Made by a program: the position numbers and the translations under genes. A stretch of 7,259 bases of DNA from JAGMES01 sp023128035 (GTDB taxonomy: Bacteria; Bacillota; Halanaerobiia; DY22613), in the NCBI GenBank assembly GCA_030627905.1, contig DAOVRZ010000164.1, positions 1 to 7,259 on the forward strand, given 5' to 3'. Positions 1-5,870 of this stretch are shown piece after piece. The notes beneath the pieces were generated by a model that was not told the origin of the DNA, did no database searches, and was given only the letters and a program-made list of their open reading frames with translations. The first letter of the stretch is position 1, and the number at the start of each line of letters is the position of its first letter.

Positions 1-215
1 AATTTCGAATTTGCCTTAACATTAAGTTCCCCTTTAAATGTTCCTGCCTCTGCATTATAACCTGCGTGGATAATCCCTGAATTTGCCTTACTAGTTCCCA
101 TTGTTACATCATCTTCTTTTTCCACAAGAACAACATCCAGATTAAATCGAGATAACTCTCTGGCAATAGCCGTACCAGTTACACCACCGCCACTAATTAC
201 AACATCTACTTTCAT
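1..215 (-). CDS. glpA: GlpA-like FAD-dependent oxidoreductase, N-terminal part (cut by window edge)
   Basis: Only the first 71 codons are inside the window; the gene runs off at position 1. The translation begins MKVDVVISGGGVTGTAIAREL, with a dinucleotide-binding GxGxxG (residues 9-14), the acidic end of the second strand (VEKE), and then GTSKANSGIIHAGYNA. That last signature is typical of clostridial anaerobic glycerol-3-phosphate dehydrogenase (GlpA) and related FAD oxidoreductases, which oxidise glycerol-3-phosphate to dihydroxyacetone phosphate. The start is supported by an AGGAGGG ribosome binding site (223-229) 7 bases ahead of the ATG. A consensus promoter and a long structured leader precede it. 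A glycerol kinase remnant lies 0.5 kb upstream on the same strand, which favours a glycerol role over the related hydroxyglutarate-oxidase role. The C-terminal half cannot be judged here. Confidence 0.72.
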   Translation of the reverse strand, partial: MKVDVVISGGGVTGTAIARELSRFNLDVVLVEKEDDVTMGTSKANSGIIHAGYNAEAGTFKGELNVKANSK

Positions 216-352
216 TAATTATCCCTCCTAATAAAAAGAAAACCATCTTATTAACTATAACCTGAACATACCGAACAGGTTAAAAGGCGCACTAAAACAC
301 CTTAGTTAATAAAATGGTTCTCTTATATTCTCCACCATTTATATACTATTTA
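216..352 (-). promoter_or_regulatory. Structured 5' leader of the glpA-like gene (three-way junction, possible attenuator)
   Basis: Between the predicted transcription start (about 352) and the start codon the minus-strand RNA can fold into a closed element. Arms 303-324 and 236-257 pair over 22 bp with no mismatch if two G-U wobbles are allowed. Those two positions would be mismatched in plus-strand RNA, so the fold fits minus transcription. Inside are two hairpins: 284-303 (AAGGUG with CGCCUU, 8-nt loop) and 259-281 (AACCUG with CAGGUU, 11-nt loop). The outer stem ends in a U-rich run just before the ribosome binding site, so it could act as an attenuator. It does not match any riboswitch consensus I can recall. 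GlpP-type antitermination is known for glpD leaders in Bacillus, but applying it here is inference. Confidence 0.6.
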
Positions 353-359
353 TGCTTTT

Positions 360-388
360 ATTATAACTCATTATTAAATAAATTGCAA
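360..388 (-). promoter_or_regulatory. Sigma-A promoter for the glpA-like gene
   Basis: On the minus strand, TTGCAA (383-388) is followed after exactly 17 bp by TATAAT (360-365). Transcription would start near 352-353, giving a leader of about 137 nt that contains the whole three-way-junction fold. It lies just after the stop codon of the aminotransferase remnant, so the oxidoreductase is an independent transcription unit. Confidence 0.75.
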
Positions 389-400
389 CAATTTTCTTAC

Positions 401-706
401 TTAATCAAGCATTTCCTTCATCAATGTTCCAACACCTTTTCCAAGTGCTAATAATGCAGATTGCATTGCTTTTGCAACTTTTATATGTCTAGCATATCTA
501 TTCTCCATACCTTCTTCTTTGATAATGTTAACAGCTGAAGTTGCGAAATATTTTGCTGGGTTATGCATAATTGGAAGCCATTTATCAAAGTCAACATAGA
601 ACTCTGGGATAGTACCTAAACTATTTTTTCTTTCTAAAGCTTTTAGCCCTGCCCAAAGTACAAGTAGTCCTGGACAAACACCAAATGCTTTTTGAGAGCC
701 AGGTAT
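401..706 (-). pseudogene. Remnant of a class V PLP aminotransferase (serine/alanine-glyoxylate type)
   Basis: An open stretch of 101 codons, closed by a stop at 401-403 and preceded by an in-frame stop at 707-709, lacks any plausible start. It reads IPGSQKAFGVCPGLL, the PLP-lysine region of serine-glyoxylate/serine-pyruvate aminotransferases (lysine codon at 689-691). It continues with SLGTIPEFYVDFDKWLPIM, NPAKYFATSAVN and KEEGMENRYARH, all expected in that order in the family. The whole N-terminal half (about 190 residues) and the C-terminal domain are missing. About 10-12 residues also appear deleted between AVN and IIKEEG (near 526). The enzyme would convert serine plus glyoxylate or pyruvate to hydroxypyruvate, upstream of glycerate kinase in one pathway. 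The last residues (GKGVGTLMKEMLD) do not resemble the family and may come from another reading frame or gene. Confidence 0.8.
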
Positions 707-711
707 CTATG

Positions 712-774
712 CAATTCTCCATTTTCTACTCTTTCTCTGGCTCCTTGAACATTATCTAAAATCCATTTTAATAA
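712..774 (-). pseudogene. glpK: Internal fragment of glycerol kinase
   Basis: In a different frame from the aminotransferase remnant, 21 codons read L-KWILDNVQGARERVENGEL. This matches the conserved GlpK stretch around residues 140-165 (E. coli has KWILDHVEGSRERARRGEL), normally followed by LFGTVDTWL. Here the match stops at 712 and the aminotransferase remnant begins within 6 bp. At the other end, homology stops in the U-tract of the 779-817 hairpin. Both flanks are therefore deletion or rearrangement joints. The piece cannot encode a functional kinase, but it shows that glycerol genes once adjoined the surviving glpA-like gene. Confidence 0.72.
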
Positions 775-817
775 AAAATGGCCAAAAAAATATGAAAAAA
801 ACATACCTTTTTGGCCA
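770..817 (-). terminator. Strong intrinsic terminator (16-bp stem)
   Basis: Minus-strand RNA forms TGGCCAAAAA plus GGTATG paired with CATATT plus TTTTTGGCCA. That is 16 continuous pairs including two G-U wobbles, with a 7-U loop (779-817), followed by TTTTTTATT (770-778). It would stop transcripts coming from the glycerate kinase gene or from the promoter at 890-918. The two wobbles and the U-tract are only correct for the minus orientation. Confidence 0.75.
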
Positions 818-883
818 CTTTGCCATTGTAAAACACATCATTATGTTTTATATTCATTTTTTATTTTTATATTTCTAATTTAT
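772..883 (-). ncRNA. Possible orphan short transcript or relic leader (about 110 nt)
   Basis: A perfect promoter (890-918) fires toward the 16-bp terminator with no convincing gene between them. A start near 883 would give a transcript of about 110 nt. A 24-codon open frame beginning at an ATG around 827 (MAKWPKRYVFFIFFWPFFIK...) has no ribosome binding site, so I do not call it a gene. The unit may be a small RNA. Alternatively it may be the leader and attenuator of the lost glycerol kinase operon, since glpK sequence starts immediately after the U-tract. Confidence 0.35.
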
Positions 884-889
884 AATATA

Positions 890-918
890 ATTATAAAACA
901 AATTTCATGGTATGTCAA
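890..918 (-). promoter_or_regulatory. Perfect consensus sigma-A promoter
   Basis: TTGACA (913-918), a 17-bp spacer and TATAAT (890-895) on the minus strand match the consensus at all twelve positions. It lies about 50 bp downstream of the glycerate kinase stop codon and points at the terminator and gene remnants, so no intact gene is obviously served by it. Confidence 0.75.
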
Positions 919-966
919 TAGTGTACTAAATAAACTAAATTTTCTTCTTTATAGCTCAACAATTTA

Positions 967-1986
967 CTATTTAGTAAAACCACCTAAATTAAATACTCTC
1001 ATCACATGCTCACTAGTTAATTGTAACCACTTAGGAGTTTTTTCTATAGCTTTTTCCATAGATACTGGTTTCTGAATAATACTGAATATAGCATCTATTC
1101 CTGCATTTATGACTAAATTTGCATGATCATCTACGGTACCAACTATAGCAATTACAGGTATACCAAACTCTTTAGCAATTTTTGCAACCCCAATTGGTGT
1201 TTTGCCATTAACTGTTTGATTATCTATCTTTCCCTCCCCAGTTATCACTAAATCTACATCTTTCATTTTTTCTCTAAGCTCATTTACATTTAATACTATC
1301 TCTACACCTGATTTAAGTTCCGCATTTAGAAAAGTAACTAAGCCTGCTCCCAGGCCACCAGCAGCACCTGAACCAGGAATATTTTGAATATCTTTACCTA
1401 ATACTTTTTGCACAACATCAGCAAAATACCGCAAGTTGTCATCAAGCATTTTTACCATCTCGGGATCCGCTCCCTTTTGAGGAGCATAAACGTATGCTGC
1501 TCCATTAGGGCCATATAATAAATTAGTTACATCACAAGCTACTTTAATCTTTACTTCATTAATTCTAGGATCTAAACCACTCATATCAATTGACTCAATA
1601 CGGTTTAGCTCTCCTTCATCTAAAGCTGCTTTTATTAGTTCTCCTGTTCCATAAGTAGTAGTCTTACTAGGATCAGCTTTATCAAATGGTATCAGTGGTA
1701 AACCAGAAGCTGTAGCCATCTCAATAACCGCTGTTTTACCATCTCCTAAAATACCAAAATAAGCCTCTATTGGTTCACCTAACGGATTCGTAACTGTTTT
1801 ATAAATTTTTTTCCCATTTGTAGCATCAGTCAAAGATTGAACCGTACCTTCCCCTCCATCTGCCATGGGAACTTTAATTATTTCTGCATCTGATAAAAAC
1901 ATTAGGATTCCTTTTTCTATATTTTCTGAAACTTCTAAAGCTGATAAACTTCCTTTAAATGAATCAGGAGCTATAAGTACCTTCAT
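967..1986 (-). CDS. garK: Glycerate 2-kinase with an internal deletion of the conserved GGSATND region
   Basis: This is a GlxK/GarK-family kinase (ATP + D-glycerate to 2-phosphoglycerate), cytosolic. It begins MKVLIAPDSFKGSLSALEV and has MADGGEGTV (41-49), GDGKTAVIEMA (81-91), TTYGTGELIKAAL (110-122), SGLDPR (136-141), ACDVTN (150-155), GSGAAGGLGAGL (205-216) and LVITGEGKID (246-255). At 339 residues it is about 40 shorter than the usual 378-385. The shortage is in one place: ALDEG (121-125) runs straight into ELNRIESID, whereas relatives such as E. coli GlxK have about 41 residues there, including GIGGSATNDGGAGM. The joint is at 1611/1612 and stays in frame. Activity is therefore doubtful; this may be an early pseudogene. 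The start at 1984-1986 is chosen because AGGAG lies 8 bases upstream; an ATG at 2004 lacks such a site. It has its own promoter region after the cdaR terminator. Confidence 0.9.
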   Translation of the reverse strand: MKVLIAPDSFKGSLSALEVSENIEKGILMFLSDAEIIKVPMADGGEGTVQSLTDATNGKKIYKTVTNPLGEPIEAYFGILGDGKTAVIEMATASGLPLIPFDKADPSKTTTYGTGELIKAALDEGELNRIESIDMSGLDPRINEVKIKVACDVTNLLYGPNGAAYVYAPQKGADPEMVKMLDDNLRYFADVVQKVLGKDIQNIPGSGAAGGLGAGLVTFLNAELKSGVEIVLNVNELREKMKDVDLVITGEGKIDNQTVNGKTPIGVAKIAKEFGIPVIAIVGTVDDHANLVINAGIDAIFSIIQKPVSMEKAIEKTPKWLQLTSEHVMRVFNLGGFTK

Positions 1987-1993
1987 ATTTCCC

Positions 1994-2001
1994 ACTCCTC
2001 T
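1994..2001 (-). promoter_or_regulatory. Ribosome binding site fixing the garK start
   Basis: AGAGGAGT on the minus strand puts AGGAG 8 bases from the ATG at 1986. It lies inside the six extra codons that the longer reading from 2004 would add, which argues that the shorter form is the real one. Confidence 0.7.
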
Positions 2002-2029
2002 CATGCTATCTAAAATTTATAAATATTTT

Positions 2030-2058
2030 TACGAGGTACTTTTACCTAAGAACTCGTA
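2030..2058 (-). repeat. Inverted repeat in the garK promoter/leader (operator or bulged hairpin)
   Basis: TACGAG and CTCGTA face each other across 17 bp. An inner AGGTA-AAAG-TACCT allows a bulged hairpin in the RNA. The left edge coincides with the predicted start of transcription for the candidate promoter at 2066-2094. It could be an operator for CdaR or a leader hairpin; the sequence alone does not decide. Confidence 0.4.
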
Positions 2059-2065
2059 TTTTTCC

Positions 2066-2094
2066 GTTATAAGCTAAAATAAATCTGATATCAT
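2066..2094 (-). promoter_or_regulatory. Candidate garK promoter
   Basis: ATGATA (2089-2094), 17 bp, TATAAC (2066-2071) on the minus strand gives a fair -35 and a good -10. A perfect TATAAT also occurs at 2099-2104 but without a recognisable -35. The intergenic space after the cdaR terminator must hold a promoter for garK, so one of these is likely used, possibly with activator help. Confidence 0.4.
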
Positions 2095-2143
2095 ATTCAT
2101 TATATAATTTAACGTAGATCCATACTATATACAAATAGCATAA

Positions 2144-2172
2144 AAAAATACCCTTTTTTGAAGGGTATTTTT
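2144..2172 (-). terminator. Intrinsic terminator after cdaR
   Basis: A 12-bp perfect stem (AAAAATACCCTT with AAGGGTATTTTT, 5-nt loop) starts 20 bp beyond the cdaR stop codon, with runs of A and T on both sides. It can work in both directions, but only the minus strand has a gene leading into it. It separates the regulator operon from garK. Confidence 0.85.
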
Positions 2173-2192
2173 GTGCAAACTGACTAACTTCT

Positions 2193-3341
2193 TTACTTGT
2201 TTGTTGAAAATAAAAATAATCGATATGTCCAGATCAAAGTAAACAGATCTTTTGCATTTTTTGGATCTAAGCCTGTCTTTTTCTTTATTTTATCTAGTTT
2301 ATATAATAATGTGTTACGATGCACAAAAAATTCACTAGCAGCTTTACTTATATTTAAATTATTGTTAACTAATGACTCGAGTATTTGGCCAATCTCTTCC
2401 TTAGCGAATATATTCTGGTCAAATAAATGACTAAAGTAATAATCAATTGAAAAAGGATCAATAAAGGGGAGAAAATAATCATACCCAAGATGATTAAGAG
2501 AATATATTTTGCTCTCTGCATTAATATATATCTTTTCTCCAACTTCTATAGCATTTTTCGCCCCGCGAAAAGATAAATATAATTTTTCAAGTTCAACAAA
2601 TATTTGACCTATACCAATTGCAAACTTTGTTATGCTTTTATTTAAATCAGCTTCAATTCTGTTAGCTAGTTCCATGATTATTTTATTCTGTTTTTGAGAA
2701 TCGCTAGTTTCAAATGATTTAATTAGTACTAAATTTTCGCCTCTTATAAAAAATATATCTTGCAAATTATTGATATTGGGGTAGTTATTAAACCTTCTAA
2801 GCTGATTAGTTATTAACTTATTATCAAAGGGACGTACTTTAATCATTAATACCACACGACTTAATGTAGGATCAATTTTAAGTAACTTAACCCTCTCTTT
2901 TAACGATTCTTTATCATCAACCTTATTGTTTAATAATTGTTGATAAAAATTCTCCCGCATCTTGTTTTCTAGTTCAAACTCACGTAATAAAAACTCCTGC
3001 TGAAGCATTAATTCAACCAAATTTTTTACTATCTCACCATAGTCCCTAACTTCATCTACTTTTCCTGTTATTCCAACAACACCAATTATATTATCATTAA
3101 ATTTAATTGGTAAATTAATTCCAGTTTTTACACCCTTAAATTGATCAACATCTTTTTCTTTTATAATAAATGTCTTTCCAGTTTTAATTACATGAGCGGC
3201 TATTTCATGGAAAGTATTAATCCTTTTTTTATCTCCACTACCAACAATAATCGCATCCTGATCCATGATGTTAATATTTCTACCAAGAACGTTCATTGTT
3301 TTTTCTACAATTTTCTGCCCCAAATTCTCCGTAAGTTGCAT
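2193..3341 (-). CDS. cdaR: CdaR-type sugar diacid/glycerate regulator
   Basis: A 382-residue cytosolic transcription factor with the CdaR layout. An N-terminal diacid-recognition, PAS-like ligand domain covers about residues 3-135 (INLPIKFNDNIIGVVGITG at 75-93 is characteristic). A middle GGDEF-like domain covers about 155-275 (SRVVLMIKVRP, AIGIGQIFVELEKLYLSFRGA). A PucR/CdaR C-terminal helix-turn-helix lies at about 322-375 (LNISKAASEFFVHRNTLLYKL then KTGLDPKNAKDLFTLI). In E. coli CdaR activates galactarate, glucarate and glycerate genes, including glycerate kinase, which fits garK lying next downstream. GGGAGG 8 bases before the ATG supports the start. It follows the sigma-54 activator by 40 bp with no terminator, so the two are probably co-transcribed. 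Length and motifs look complete; the true ligand is not shown by the sequence. Confidence 0.93.
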   Translation of the reverse strand: MQLTENLGQKIVEKTMNVLGRNINIMDQDAIIVGSGDKKRINTFHEIAAHVIKTGKTFIIKEKDVDQFKGVKTGINLPIKFNDNIIGVVGITGKVDEVRDYGEIVKNLVELMLQQEFLLREFELENKMRENFYQQLLNNKVDDKESLKERVKLLKIDPTLSRVVLMIKVRPFDNKLITNQLRRFNNYPNINNLQDIFFIRGENLVLIKSFETSDSQKQNKIIMELANRIEADLNKSITKFAIGIGQIFVELEKLYLSFRGAKNAIEVGEKIYINAESKIYSLNHLGYDYFLPFIDPFSIDYYFSHLFDQNIFAKEEIGQILESLVNNNLNISKAASEFFVHRNTLLYKLDKIKKKTGLDPKNAKDLFTLIWTYRLFLFSTNK

Positions 3342-3381
3342 AATCGTTTCCTCCCTTCTCTTTTCTTCACCATAGCCAAAA

Positions 3382-5112
3382 TTATAATTTATACCTCTTC
3401 ATTTTGCGCACAATTGTCGGCTGACTTACCCCCAAAGCTTTCGCAACTTCACGAGTAGTAGAATATTTTTGCAAAGTCTTCATAATCAACTGCTTTTCGA
3501 CCTCTTCCACTGCTTCTTTAAGTGGCATTAGATTAGGTACAATTATATCTGAAGGAGTTTTCAAGATATCTTCTGAACGAATATATTCTGGTAAATCAGA
3601 TGCTTTTATTAGATCATAATTTGTTAAGACTACTAATCTTTCAACCGTATTTTCTAACTCGCGAACATTCCCGGGCCAATCATATATTTCCAACATCTGC
3701 AATGCTTCAGAATCAAACTTCTTAATGGTCTTAAATTGAACATTGAATCGCTCAAGAAAATGATAAATCAATGGAATAATATCTTCCTGTCTTTCTCTTA
3801 AAGGAGCCACATAGATTGGAACTACATTTAACCGATAGTATAAATCTTCTCTAAACTTTCCTTCAATGATCATCTGCTCTAAATCTCGATTAGTCGCAGT
3901 AATAATCCGTGTATTAACTTTTATCGGAGTTATTCCACCTACACGCACTATTTCCTTATCTTGAATGGCTCTTAAAAGCTTAACCTGCAAGTTCAATGAA
4001 AGCTCACCTATCTCATCTAAAAAGAGAGTCCCACCTTCAGCAAGTTCAAAAAGTCCAGGTTTTCCTTCTTTACGCGCGCCAGTAAAAGCTCCTTTATCAT
4101 AACCAAATAGTTCTGATTCCAACAAATTTTCAGGTATTGCCCCACAATTAACCTTAATCAATGACCCTTTATCTTCATGTTGAGTACGATGGATAACACT
4201 GGCTACAATCTCTTTTCCTACCCCGGACTCACCAGTAACTAAAACTGTCGAATTTACTTCACCAACTCTTAACGCAAGTTTAATTACATTTTGCATTGCA
4301 TCACTTTGGATAACTACATCCTCAAGATCAAGCTGTTGCAAGCGAAGTTGTGCTAATTCTGAGTGATATCGTCTGCTCAATTTTCGTGTTTCTGCAAGCT
4401 GTTGTTTTAACGTATTTAATTCTGCTAAATCACGCACGGTAGTTACGACACGAACTATCTCTCCATCTTCATCAAACACAGGAATTCCAGTAATTAATAC
4501 CTCTTTTCCTGTTTTGATCTCATGAATAATCGTAACAGGTTCCCGTTCTTCCATTACTAAAAGACTCACTGATTCAGAGTAAACACCTTCTTCTACTAAT
4601 TCTTTCATATGCCGCCCCATAACTTCTTCACCTTTAATACCAGTAATTCTTGCATATGCACTATTTATTCTTAATGTAGTTCCTTCGCCATCAGTAATAT
4701 AAATACCGTCAGAGATGGATTCAATAATTATATCCAACTCCTGATTTAACTCCTTAATCTCTTTTAATTCCTGACTAATAAACTCCATCTCTGAAATATC
4801 TTGAAAAATTGCCACTGCGCCAACTATCTCTTCATCTTTAATAATTGAAGTACGGTTGGTTAATACCATCACTTCCCCAACCTTCATTTTACGGGAATAT
4901 TCAGCCTGTCCAGTTCTTAAAACAGTTTTAAGCCCAGTAGCAGGAATCACTTCATCCACTGGTCTATCCATAACTTCATTTGCTTTCTTTCCAACAATCT
5001 TTTCAGCAGCATAATTAAAAATTGTAATATAACCCTGTTCATCTACAGCAACAATAGCATTATGAGCTGCATCCAGGATGGTCTTTAACTTTTCTTCCTC
5101 ATATCGTTTCAC
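3382..5112 (-). CDS. Sigma-54-dependent transcriptional activator with two PAS domains
   Basis: A cytosolic enhancer-binding protein. In numbering from the upstream ATG at 5121, PAS domains lie at about 8-112 and 126-235, followed by a short coiled linker (236-265). The AAA+ sigma-54 activation domain covers about 270-500: Walker A GESGVGKE (297-304), the sigma-54-contacting GAFTGA loop (344-349), Walker B GGTLFLDE (363-370), arginine-finger region FREDLYYRL (423-431) and WPGNVRELEN (482-491). A short TyrR-like helix-turn-helix ends the protein (TTREVAKALGVSQPTIVRKM, 555-574). There is no receiver domain, so the signal is probably a small molecule or redox state sensed by PAS. AGGGGG (5122-5127) touches the ATG at 5121 but is 9 bases from GTG at 5110-5112, so I prefer the GTG start (576 residues). 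All motor motifs are intact. Its targets are not proven; the neighbourhood suggests glycerate/glyoxylate genes. Confidence 0.93.
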   Translation of the reverse strand: MKRYEEEKLKTILDAAHNAIVAVDEQGYITIFNYAAEKIVGKKANEVMDRPVDEVIPATGLKTVLRTGQAEYSRKMKVGEVMVLTNRTSIIKDEEIVGAVAIFQDISEMEFISQELKEIKELNQELDIIIESISDGIYITDGEGTTLRINSAYARITGIKGEEVMGRHMKELVEEGVYSESVSLLVMEEREPVTIIHEIKTGKEVLITGIPVFDEDGEIVRVVTTVRDLAELNTLKQQLAETRKLSRRYHSELAQLRLQQLDLEDVVIQSDAMQNVIKLALRVGEVNSTVLVTGESGVGKEIVASVIHRTQHEDKGSLIKVNCGAIPENLLESELFGYDKGAFTGARKEGKPGLFELAEGGTLFLDEIGELSLNLQVKLLRAIQDKEIVRVGGITPIKVNTRIITATNRDLEQMIIEGKFREDLYYRLNVVPIYVAPLRERQEDIIPLIYHFLERFNVQFKTIKKFDSEALQMLEIYDWPGNVRELENTVERLVVLTNYDLIKASDLPEYIRSEDILKTPSDIIVPNLMPLKEAVEEVEKQLIMKTLQKYSTTREVAKALGVSQPTIVRKMKRYKL

Positions 5113-5121
5113 TATTCCCAT

Positions 5122-5127
5122 CCCCCT
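5122..5127 (-). promoter_or_regulatory. Ribosome binding site of the sigma-54 activator (decides start)
   Basis: AGGGGG on the minus strand has zero spacing to the ATG at 5121 but a normal 9-base spacing to the in-frame GTG at 5112. It therefore favours the GTG start. Confidence 0.5.
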
Positions 5128-5152
5128 AATTTCATCATATATTTATTTTTTC

Positions 5153-5168
5153 TGCATCTAAATTCCCA
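5153..5168 (-). promoter_or_regulatory. Candidate sigma-54 (-24/-12) promoter upstream of the activator gene
   Basis: On the minus strand TGGGAATTTAGATGCA has the required GG-N10-GC spacing (GG at 5166-5167, GC at 5154-5155). It resembles the TGGCAC-N5-TTGCA consensus, with mismatches at a few less critical positions. Transcription would start near 5142, about 15 bases before the ribosome binding site. This would make the activator-cdaR operon sigma-54-dependent and probably self-regulated. A weak sigma-A alternative on the same strand is TTGGAG-18-TATTAT (5189-5218). Confidence 0.45.
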
Positions 5169-5203
5169 TTCCTTCATAAACACAAAATATAATAAGTACT
5201 AAC

Positions 5204-5232
5204 TTGACATTCCTCCAAAAAAACAATATATT
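5204..5232 (+). promoter_or_regulatory. Sigma-A promoter for the chrA pair
   Basis: A perfect TTGACA (5204-5209), 17-bp spacer and TATATT (5227-5232). The predicted start, near 5239, leaves a leader of about 30 nt before the first chrA start codon. It is divergent from the promoter region of the sigma-54 activator. Confidence 0.75.
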
Positions 5233-5256
5233 TAAGCTATAGAAGTGAGGAAGTAA

Positions 5257-5261
5257 AGGAG
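5257..5261 (+). promoter_or_regulatory. Ribosome binding site fixing the first chrA start
   Basis: AGGAG lies 8 bases ahead of the ATG at 5270 but overlaps the in-frame GTG at 5261. This excludes the GTG as a usable start. Confidence 0.75.
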
Positions 5262-5269
5262 TGAAAAAC

Positions 5270-5857
5270 ATGAAAAAAAAAGATAGCAATTTCAAACTAT
5301 TACTCAAACTCTTTTCAATCTTTTTCAAGATCGGCATGTTCACCTTTGGTGGTGGATTTGCAATGATCCCTCTGATCGAAAAAGAGATCGTTGAAAAACA
5401 TAAATGGATTGAAAAAGATGAATTCGTTGACTCGATTTCCCTGACCCAAACAGTTCCCGGGCCAGTCGCCGTAAATCTTTCAGTCCTCATCGGCTACAAC
5501 TTAAGCGGCATACCTGGAGCAATCATTTCAGTCTTTGGCATTGCTCTCCCTTCATTCACAATCATTCTAATCATCGCTAGTTTTTTTGAACAATTTAGCA
5601 ATAACCCCTTGATAACACGCGCTTTCATGGGTATTAGACCAGCAGTTGTTGCCTTAATCCTCTATTCAGCCTTTAAACTTAGCAAAAATATTAATTGGTT
5701 CCCAATGCTCGGAGGTACATTTATAGTTACAGTCATTGCGAAAACTTATTTTGGAATCAGCCCCGTATTTTTAATAATTGGTGCTGCAATTTTTGGACTT
5801 ATCTATAATGTAATAAATAATAAAGTCCTGTTAACCACAAAAAACCAGGAAGAATAA
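5270..5857 (+). CDS. chrA: Chromate transporter subunit (short-chain ChrA, first half)
   Basis: A 195-residue integral membrane protein of the CHR family (Chromate_transp). It has the hallmark FKIGMFTFGGGFAMIPLIE near the N-terminus (19-37), then TVPGPVAVNLSVLIGY (61-76) and GIRPAVVAL (121-129). Hydrophobic spans lie at about 78-105, 120-137, 145-159 and 163-183. Single-domain CHR proteins occur as adjacent pairs, and the two halves are thought to work together like one full-length ChrA. The family exports chromate in some bacteria; in an anaerobe with no other chromate genes nearby the physiological anion is uncertain. The second half starts 13 bp after this stop, so the two form an operon. 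Its position next to the regulators is divergent, and no functional link is evident. Confidence 0.92.
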   Translation: MKKKDSNFKLLLKLFSIFFKIGMFTFGGGFAMIPLIEKEIVEKHKWIEKDEFVDSISLTQTVPGPVAVNLSVLIGYNLSGIPGAIISVFGIALPSFTIILIIASFFEQFSNNPLITRAFMGIRPAVVALILYSAFKLSKNINWFPMLGGTFIVTVIAKTYFGISPVFLIIGAAIFGLIYNVINNKVLLTTKNQEE

Positions 5858-5870
5858 TGAGGTGAAATAA

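Noticed and set aside
236..324. Long inverted repeat as the ends of a miniature transposon
   Set aside because: No flanking target duplication is evident. The imperfect positions pair only in minus-strand RNA, and the element sits exactly within a promoter-to-start leader, so an RNA fold is more likely.
754..827. A 24-codon hydrophobic small protein on the minus strand (MAKWPKRYVFF...)
   Set aside because: It has no ribosome binding site. Its hydrophobic codons simply translate the U-rich terminator hairpin.
1987..2004. Upstream ATG (2004) as the start of glycerate kinase
   Set aside because: It would place the AGGAG ribosome binding site inside the coding region and adds six residues before the conserved MKVLIAPDSFKGS start.
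2197..2430. Plus-strand open frames inside cdaR, and similar antisense frames at 1865-2077, 3141-3458 and (minus strand) 5158-5490
   Set aside because: They lie opposite well-supported genes, lack domains or convincing start signals, and are composition shadows.
5194..5205. AAGTACTAACTT inverted repeat between the divergent promoters as an operator
   Set aside because: Only 4-bp arms in AT-rich DNA; expected by chance.
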